Origin: CBDCFL01 sp965216135
Lineage (GTDB): Bacteria; Pseudomonadota; Alphaproteobacteria; Rhodobacterales; Rhodobacteraceae
Length of the DNA stretch: 64,000 nt
Assembly: GCA_965216135.1 (NCBI GenBank)
Contig: CBDCFL010000023.1
Span: forward strand, 620,001 to 684,000
Direction of reading: 5' to 3'
Part shown: positions 59,152 through 64,000 of the stretch, piece after piece
How positions within the stretch are numbered: the first letter of the stretch is position 1
Layout of the letters: each line of letters opens with the position of its first letter
The notes under the pieces: generated by a model
What the model saw: only the letters and a program-made list of their open reading frames with translations
Database searches by the model: none
What the model was told of the DNA's origin: nothing
Position numbers and translations under genes: made by a program

Positions 59152-59753
59152 GCCCGCGCCAAGGTTTCCGCATCGGTCTGACCGGATCAATTGGCATGGG
59201 CAAATCAACGACGGCGCAGATGTTTGCCGAACATGGAATTGCCGTCTGGGATGCAGATGCGGCCGTGGCGCGCCTTTACGCCGCAGGCGGCGCGGCGGCG
59301 GCACCGATCGCCGATCGCTTTCCCGGGGCGATTGAAAACGGCGCGGTCGACAAAGACCGACTGAGCCAGATTATCGCAGCGGATGCCGAGGCATTGTCTC
59401 AGATCGAGGCGATTGTCCACCCGCTGGTGCGCGCCGACCGTGACGCCTTTGCCGCCACCGCTGCCACCGATATTCTGCTCTTTGACATCCCGCTGTTGTT
59501 TGAAACCGGGGCGCAGGACGCCTTTGACGCGATTGTCGTGGTCTCGACCACCGAGGAAATTCAGCGCGCCCGCGTATTGGCGCGCCCCGGCATGGCCACC
59601 GGGCGGCTCTCTGCACGTCTGCAACGCCAGATGCCGGATGCTGAAAAACGTCTGCGCGCCGACCATGTGGTCCCGACCGACGATCTTGAAACTGCACGCC
59701 GATCGGTCGATATGATCATCGTGGAAATCAGGGGCAAACTTGGCAATGCGTGA
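59148..59753 (+). CDS. coaE: dephospho-CoA kinase
   Basis: Final step of coenzyme A synthesis. A 201-residue kinase with P-loop GLTGSIGMGKSTTAQMF, VWDADAAVARLYA, HPLVRADRDAF and DIPLLFETGAQDAFDAIVVVST. Start ATG 59148 overlaps the aroE stop (ATGA). The stop overlaps dnaQ by 8 bp. Confidence 0.94.
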   Translation: MSPRQGFRIGLTGSIGMGKSTTAQMFAEHGIAVWDADAAVARLYAAGGAAAAPIADRFPGAIENGAVDKDRLSQIIAADAEALSQIEAIVHPLVRADRDAFAATAATDILLFDIPLLFETGAQDAFDAIVVVSTTEEIQRARVLARPGMATGRLSARLQRQMPDAEKRLRADHVVPTDDLETARRSVDMIIVEIRGKLGNA

Positions 59754-60444
59754 AGTTGTGCTGGATACTGAAACCACCGGGTTCGACCCCGAAACCGGCG
59801 ACAGGATCGTCGAGATCGGCGCAATTGAACTGGTCAACCATTTGCCATCGGGCAATATCTATCATCAGTACATCAACCCCGAACGCGCGATGCCCGATGA
59901 TGCCTTCCAGGTTCATGGCCTCGGCGACGATTTTCTACGTGACAAGCCGCATTTCAAAGACATCGGCACCGCATTTCTGGATTTTATCGGTACCGCTCCG
60001 CTGGTCATTCACAACGCCACGTTCGACATAAAATTTCTCAATGCAGAGCTCGGCTGGGCACATCTTCCTTTGATCGGGCAGGACAGGGCCGTGGACACGC
60101 TTGCATTGGCGCGGCGGAAATATCCCGGTTCTCCGGCCTCTCTGGACGCTTTGTGCCGGCGGTTCGGCATAGATAGTTCCGCCCGGCATTTACACGGCGC
60201 ATTGGTAGACAGCGAAATTCTGGCCGAGGTGTATCTGGAGCTGATCGGCGGACGCCAGCCGGGCTTTGGTCTTGATGGCGCGCACCGGCGCGATGGTGAT
60301 CGCGACCCGCGGGCCAAATGGCGGCCAGGCCCGCGCCCACAGCCCTTGCCAGCGCGGCTCACCGAAGTCGACAGGGCCGCACATGCGAAATTCGTTCGCT
60401 CGCTCGGCGCAGGCGCAATATGGTCGAAATTCCAGAGCGGTTAG
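59746..60444 (+). CDS. dnaQ: DNA polymerase III epsilon subunit (3'-5' proofreading exonuclease)
   Basis: Proofreads replication. A 232-residue DEDDh exonuclease with Exo I REVVLDTETTGFDPETGD, Exo II APLVIHNATFDIKFLNAEL, and Exo III DALCRRFGIDSSARHLHGALVDSEILAEVYLEL with the His-X4-Asp motif. A basic, proline-rich tail follows (WRPGPRPQPLPARL), then a C-terminal helix for the polymerase contact. Start ATG 59746; TTG 59740 is also in frame. Its stop overlaps the secB stop. Confidence 0.94.
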   Translation: MREVVLDTETTGFDPETGDRIVEIGAIELVNHLPSGNIYHQYINPERAMPDDAFQVHGLGDDFLRDKPHFKDIGTAFLDFIGTAPLVIHNATFDIKFLNAELGWAHLPLIGQDRAVDTLALARRKYPGSPASLDALCRRFGIDSSARHLHGALVDSEILAEVYLELIGGRQPGFGLDGAHRRDGDRDPRAKWRPGPRPQPLPARLTEVDRAAHAKFVRSLGAGAIWSKFQSG

Positions 60445-60962
60445 GCCTGCTCTGTTGCCGCCGCCGCCTTGGCCGCTTGCGCCCTGGCAACCACGTTTTG
60501 GCGGTAGAGAGCGACCCAGTCGATATTTTCCAGATTAAGCGGCGGAAATCCCCCGTCTCGGATCACATCATGCACAATGCGTCGCGCGAACGGAAATAGC
60601 ATCCTGGGACATTCGATGAGCAGAAACGGATGCATTTGCTCATCCGGTACATTCTCGATCGCGAAAATGCCGGTATACTGTAACTCGAGCAAAAACAGCG
60701 TGGCGTCGCCACCCTTGATCTTTGAGGTGATCGTGTATTTTGAGGTCACCTCGAATTGATGTTCCACCTCGCGCTTTTTTGCATCAAGGCTGACCTGGAC
60801 GTTGATCTCCGGTGTCGCCTCCGCGGCCTTGCCGGTTTGCGCCAGAATATTCTCGTAAGACATATCCTTGATGAATTGTGCGAGAATCTGCATCTTGACC
60901 GGGCTCGCTGGCTCCTGCGCCGGTCCCGCGCCGTTATGCTCAGGTTTTTTCTTCTCGGCCAT
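60441..60962 (-). CDS. secB: protein-export chaperone SecB
   Basis: Tetrameric export chaperone handing preproteins to SecA. A 173-residue protein: PVKMQILAQFIKDMSYENILAQ, PEINVQVSLDAKKREVEHQFEVTSKYTITSKI, LLIECPRMLFPFARRIVHDVIRDGGFPPLNLENIDW. ATG 60962 preferred. Convergent with dnaQ, the stop codons overlapping. Confidence 0.95.
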   Translation of the reverse strand: MAEKKKPEHNGAGPAQEPASPVKMQILAQFIKDMSYENILAQTGKAAEATPEINVQVSLDAKKREVEHQFEVTSKYTITSKIKGGDATLFLLELQYTGIFAIENVPDEQMHPFLLIECPRMLFPFARRIVHDVIRDGGFPPLNLENIDWVALYRQNVVARAQAAKAAAATEQA

Positions 60963-61014
60963 CAGGCTCTCCAATTGGAAATCGGGCGTGTCCTAACAGG
61001 TCGACTGGGCCGCC

Positions 61015-61488
61015 TCAATGCTTTGTCCGGCCGGAAGAGGCTTTATCACCTTGTGGCGAAACATCGGTGAAATCACCCTCGATGGTTTCTCCGCTGGACG
61101 GCGGTGGCTGGTGCGCCTCGGGGCCAACATTAAATTGAGCGGTCGTGATCCGGCTGCGGAAATAGGCAATGGCGGCCCTTCGACATGTCGGGATCAGCAA
61201 CAAGAAGCCGACCGTATCGGTAAAAAACCCCGGTGTCAGCAGCAGCGCACCGGCGAAAAGGATCATCGCGCCATGGGCCAAAGAGGCGCTGGGATCGCGC
61301 ATGTTTTCCAGCGAATTGCGCAGACGCGCCAACTCGGCAAGTCCCTGTTCGCGCAGCATCCAGGTTCCGATAACCGCCGTCAGCACGACTATTGCCAATG
61401 TCGGCCACAGCCCGATCCAGCCGCCAACCTGAATGAACAGAGCAATCTCGATGATCGGCACCAACACGAATATGAGCAGAAGCGGCAT
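61015..61488 (-). CDS. fxsA: FxsA-family membrane protein
   Basis: A small inner-membrane protein (158 residues from ATG 61488) with the FxsA core LVPIIEIALFIQVGGWIGLWPTLAIVVLTAVIGTWMLREQG and a second hydrophobic region MILFAGALLLTPGFFTDTVGFLLLIP, followed by a soluble Gly/Ser-rich tail. The family is known for reducing phage-exclusion toxicity in E. coli, with a general function unknown. A start at 61518 would add 10 residues. Confidence 0.9.
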   Translation of the reverse strand: MPLLLIFVLVPIIEIALFIQVGGWIGLWPTLAIVVLTAVIGTWMLREQGLAELARLRNSLENMRDPSASLAHGAMILFAGALLLTPGFFTDTVGFLLLIPTCRRAAIAYFRSRITTAQFNVGPEAHQPPPSSGETIEGDFTDVSPQGDKASSGRTKH

Positions 61489-61598
61489 TACGCTAATCCA
61501 TATTTGCGGGCCAGGCACAGTGGACTTGACCCTAAGCCTACCTTACATAAGTGCGGTGCGGGATGGATACCACCCAGCATAGAATTTTGAGGTTCCAC

Positions 61599-62255
61599 AT
61601 GAATGCAGCGATTATCCAGCTTCTTGTATTGGCTGGAATTGCCATTTTCCTGATCCTGCGCCTGCGCAGCGTTCTGGGCACCAGAGATGGCTTTGAAAAG
61701 TCCCGGACGGATCAGCAAAGCGCGCGCGGCCGGCGCGGCGATTTTGAAGTTATCGAGGGCGGAGTTGACCCCGATATCGCTGACCATGTTGCCGAGAAAA
61801 GCGAAAGCGCAGAAGCGCTGGCGCGTATTAAACGTGTCGAACCGCAATTCAACGTCGGCGAATTCCTGGGCGGCGCGCGCGGCGCTTATGAAATGATCCT
61901 CATGGCGTTTGAAAACGGCGAGCTTGAAGAGGTGCGCGCCTTGGTGTCCGACGACGTTTTCGAGGCGTTCGCCCATGTCGTTGCCGCGCGCGAAGAGCAA
62001 GGGCTGTCGGTTGACGCCACCTTCGTGGGGATCCGAGAGATGGAGCTGACGAGCGCCGTTTTTAATGACGACAGCACGGATGCGGAAATTTCGGTGAAAT
62101 TCGTCGGTGAGCTGACCTCTGTCGTGCGCGACACGGCCGGCGATGTAGTCGAGGGCAATGCCGACGACATCAAACGCCAACGCGACATCTGGACGTTTGC
62201 CCGCGACATAGAATCAGACAATCCCAACTGGAAACTCATCGCGACCGGCGAGTAA
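61599..62255 (+). CDS. Tim44/TimA-domain protein
   Basis: A 218-residue protein with an N-terminal membrane anchor (AAIIQLLVLAGIAIFLILRLRSVLG) and a C-terminal Tim44-like domain (PQFNVGEFLGGARGAYEMILMAFENGELEEVRALVSDDVFEAF, then WTFARDIESDNPNWKLIATGE). In alphaproteobacteria this gene sits between fxsA and mltA and is thought to be the ancestor of mitochondrial Tim44. Start ATG 61599 has a GAGG ribosome-binding site. Its stop overlaps the mltA start by one base. Confidence 0.9.
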   Translation: MNAAIIQLLVLAGIAIFLILRLRSVLGTRDGFEKSRTDQQSARGRRGDFEVIEGGVDPDIADHVAEKSESAEALARIKRVEPQFNVGEFLGGARGAYEMILMAFENGELEEVRALVSDDVFEAFAHVVAAREEQGLSVDATFVGIREMELTSAVFNDDSTDAEISVKFVGELTSVVRDTAGDVVEGNADDIKRQRDIWTFARDIESDNPNWKLIATGE

Positions 62256-63304
62256 TGATGCGACTGGCCGCAGCCGCGTTTGCGGCCCTGGTTTCAGCGT
62301 CGACGGCTGCTTATGCGGGCAACAAGGGCGAGCCTCAGTTGTGGCGCTTTGGCGATCTTGTCGGCTGGGCAGAAGATGATCACGGCGCAGCACTTGCCGC
62401 ATTCACAAAAACCTACGGCGATCTGCGGGCCACAGAATGGCGAGGCATTTGCATGCTCGCCGGGACCGGGCCAGACGCCAAATGGTTTTTTGAAACATTC
62501 TTCAGTCCGGTACTGATCGATGACGGCGCGCAATCCTTGGTCACCGGCTATTATGAGCCGGAGCTGGCGCGCGCGCGGGAGCTGGCGCGCGCGCGGCAGA
62601 AAAGCGCGCGATACGCGACGCCAGTCTATAGCCGCCCGCCGGAGCTTGGTGACGGCGCGCTCTGGCATGATCGCCAGATCATCGAAACCGGCGGCCTGCT
62701 GGCAGGGCGTGGGCTAGAACTGGCCTGGGTTGACGATCCGGCAGCGCTTTTTTACCTGCAGGTGCAGGGCTCCGGGCGCATCCGGTTCGACGACGGTTCG
62801 ATCCTGCGGCTGGGCTACGCTGGGACCAATGGGCACCCCTATCGCTCGCCGGGCGACGAACTCGTGCGCCGGGGCATCTATCAGCCCCATCAGGCCTCGG
62901 CCGAAGTCGTCGGAAATTGGGTCCGCCGCAACCCGGCGCAGGGGATAGAATTGCTGCGCGGCTCGCCCAATTATGTATTCTTTCGTGCCGTAAGCGGCCT
63001 CGACCCGACGCAGGGGCCCAAAGGCGCGATGAACCGGCCGATCACGGCTGGCCGCGCCCTGGCCGTTGATCCCAATCACATCCCGCTCGGCGCACCGGTT
63101 TGGATCGAAAAAGGCGGCGCGGATATTATCCGCCGCCTGATGGTGGCCCAGGATACCGGTTCCGCGATCAAGGGCGCGCAGCGCGCTGATTTCTTCACCG
63201 GCACGGGCGAACAGGCCGGAAAAATGGCGGCCCGCCTGCACGATCCCGCCCGTCTGATCGTGCTGATGCCGATTGATCTGGCCATCGCGTTGACCGGCGG
63301 TTAG
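62255..63304 (+). CDS. mltA: membrane-bound lytic murein transglycosylase A
   Basis: Cleaves peptidoglycan glycan strands in the periplasm. A 349-residue protein with a signal peptide (LAAAAFAALVSASTAAYA), the MltA core VTGYYEPEL, YLQVQGSGRIRFDDGSILRLGYAGTNGHPYRS and the C-terminal 3D domain with PLGAPVWIEKG, VAQDTGSAIKGAQRADFFTGTG. An exact 18-bp tandem duplication at 62561-62596 gives the repeated peptide ELARAR-ELARAR in the core domain. Confidence 0.93.
   Translation: MMRLAAAAFAALVSASTAAYAGNKGEPQLWRFGDLVGWAEDDHGAALAAFTKTYGDLRATEWRGICMLAGTGPDAKWFFETFFSPVLIDDGAQSLVTGYYEPELARARELARARQKSARYATPVYSRPPELGDGALWHDRQIIETGGLLAGRGLELAWVDDPAALFYLQVQGSGRIRFDDGSILRLGYAGTNGHPYRSPGDELVRRGIYQPHQASAEVVGNWVRRNPAQGIELLRGSPNYVFFRAVSGLDPTQGPKGAMNRPITAGRALAVDPNHIPLGAPVWIEKGGADIIRRLMVAQDTGSAIKGAQRADFFTGTGEQAGKMAARLHDPARLIVLMPIDLAIALTGG
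62561..62596 (+). repeat. exact 18-bp tandem duplication inside mltA
   Basis: GAGCTGGCGCGCGCGCGG is repeated twice in perfect tandem and in frame, adding six codons. It includes alternating GC, a slippage-prone sequence. Confidence 0.95.
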
Positions 63305-63308
63305 GGCC

Positions 63309-63893
63309 ATGGCGCGTCGGCAAAAAGACCGGATCGGTCCAGCTGACGCAGCGCTCTGGGCGCGGGTCAAAAAGACCACCATTCCACTGCATCCATTCGT
63401 GAGTGCGCAATTGGCCGACAAAACAGTGCCGCACCCCGACCCGGGCACGCCCGGGCCAGCGGGTTTTCGCATTGCTCCATTTGAGCTGGGCCAGTCATCA
63501 ACCGCACTGCCTGCAATGGCGGGGCCCCATGGCGGCCAGGCAGTGCCGAAAATGGACAATAAAGCCTACCAGAAATTGCGCCGCGGTCGCCTGACACCCG
63601 AGGCGCGCCTTGATCTGCACGGGATGACGCAAGAGGCCGCGCTTCCTGCCCTGATGGAGTTTATTCGCGAGGCCGCGTCCCGCGGGCAGCGCCTGGTGTT
63701 GGTGATTACCGGCAAAGGCCGCCCGCGTCCCGAATATGGCCCCATACCCGAACGATCCGGTGTGTTGCGGCGAAACGTGCCGATGTGGTTGCACAGCGGC
63801 GGTTCGGCGGCGCTGGTTCTGGATGTGGTCGAGGCGCACCAGGGCCACGGTGGCGCGGGCGCTTTTTACGTCTACCTACGTCGCCGCAGATAA
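63309..63893 (+). CDS. Smr-domain protein
   Basis: A 194-residue protein with a proline-rich N-terminal half and a C-terminal Smr domain (LDLHGMTQEAALPALMEFIREAASRGQRLVLVITGKGRP, then GVLRRNVPMWLHSGG). Smr domains act in nicking or RNA cleavage and resemble the MutS2 C-terminus. It follows mltA by 4 bp and ends the dnaQ-region block. The precise role is unknown. Confidence 0.9.
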   Translation: MARRQKDRIGPADAALWARVKKTTIPLHPFVSAQLADKTVPHPDPGTPGPAGFRIAPFELGQSSTALPAMAGPHGGQAVPKMDNKAYQKLRRGRLTPEARLDLHGMTQEAALPALMEFIREAASRGQRLVLVITGKGRPRPEYGPIPERSGVLRRNVPMWLHSGGSAALVLDVVEAHQGHGGAGAFYVYLRRRR

Positions 63894-64000
63894 AGACCTC
63901 TGTGCCCGCGCGACGCCGATTATCACCAGCAAGGCCGCGACGACGAAATAGAGAGATATAGCTGCCATCTGGGCGGAAAAATCGATACCCCGGTCAATCA
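63876..64000 (-). CDS. C-terminal end of a membrane protein (partial)
   Basis: An open frame enters from the right edge on the minus strand and stops at TAG 63876-63878. It holds one hydrophobic helix (AISLYFVVAALLVIIGVA) followed by a short tail (RAQRSLSAAT). The rest lies outside the window, so the family cannot be named. It overlaps the end of the Smr gene by 18 bp. Confidence 0.5.
   Translation of the reverse strand, partial: IDRGIDFSAQMAAISLYFVVAALLVIIGVARAQRSLSAAT

Noticed and set aside
1..64000. CRISPR array, rRNA or tRNA genes
   Set aside because: No regularly spaced short repeats, no rRNA signature and no convincing tRNA cloverleaf were noticed; a dedicated scan could still find a tRNA.

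Overview
The window is a GC-rich alphaproteobacterial chromosome segment, most probably from the order Rhodobacterales. The evidence is the gene order parB-parA-rsmG-mnmG-mnmE-rho-hemJ / maf-aroE-coaE-dnaQ-secB-fxsA-tim44-mltA-smr, the cca-NUDIX-hslO block, the hrcA-grpE / rph-rdgB-hemW block, and a three-protein NAD-type formate dehydrogenase operon. Genes are tightly packed, with many ATGA/GTGA stop-start overlaps. Two perfect parS sites and an intergenic region carrying DnaA-box-like 9-mers place the right-hand end close to the replication origin.

Layout. 1-3.8 kb: a broken GMC oxidoreductase, an ISNCY/IS1202-type insertion sequence, a DUF72 protein and a low-molecular-weight phosphatase. 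3.9-9.5 kb: a secreted protein with a frameshifted signal peptide, then the formate dehydrogenase operon fdhB - small ORF - fdhA. 9.5-13.2 kb: a nucleotide-sugar epimerase, a two-gene phage-like LamG cassette and a nonsense-mutated epimerase. 13.3-18.9 kb: an insertion-sequence nest. Two IS5-family elements break up a NYN-domain gene, and an IS630-family element sits inside the left end of a second ISNCY copy. 18.9-21 kb: a sulfite-oxidase-like molybdoenzyme with a cytochrome b561 partner and a methionine-rich periplasmic protein. 21-31 kb: methyltransferases, a twin-CDGSH protein, proline iminopeptidase, ubiG, MarR, nitrilase, a comF gene destroyed by a second identical IS630 copy, hemH, an L,D-transpeptidase and a CAP lipoprotein. 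31-35.5 kb: a P-loop kinase-like protein and a pair of ABC exporter half-transporters. 35.8-49.9 kb: cca, two NUDIX proteins, Hsp33, a response regulator-PP2C phosphatase with an Hpt partner, argG, msrA, mutS, grpE-hrcA, rph, rdgB and hemW. 49.9-64 kb: the parABS/origin-proximal housekeeping block.

Several genes are broken. GMC and the second epimerase carry in-frame TAA codons. comF, rdgB and the secreted protein look shifted by one base, in rdgB and the secreted protein at homopolymer runs. Homopolymer cases may be sequencing errors. The in-frame nonsense codons and IS insertions are harder to explain that way.

The insertion sequences give the most original observations. Two independent IS630 insertions both reconstruct perfectly with a 3-bp TAA duplication. 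The IS630 and one IS5 element, which encode unrelated transposases, share a nearly identical leader. The two ISNCY copies have a nearly identical 148-bp tail behind clearly diverged transposase genes, and that tail holds a hairpin built from inverted DnaA-box-like sequences. The best functional candidates are the methionine-rich secreted protein next to the MsrP-like pair and the 67-residue ORF wedged between the formate dehydrogenase subunits.
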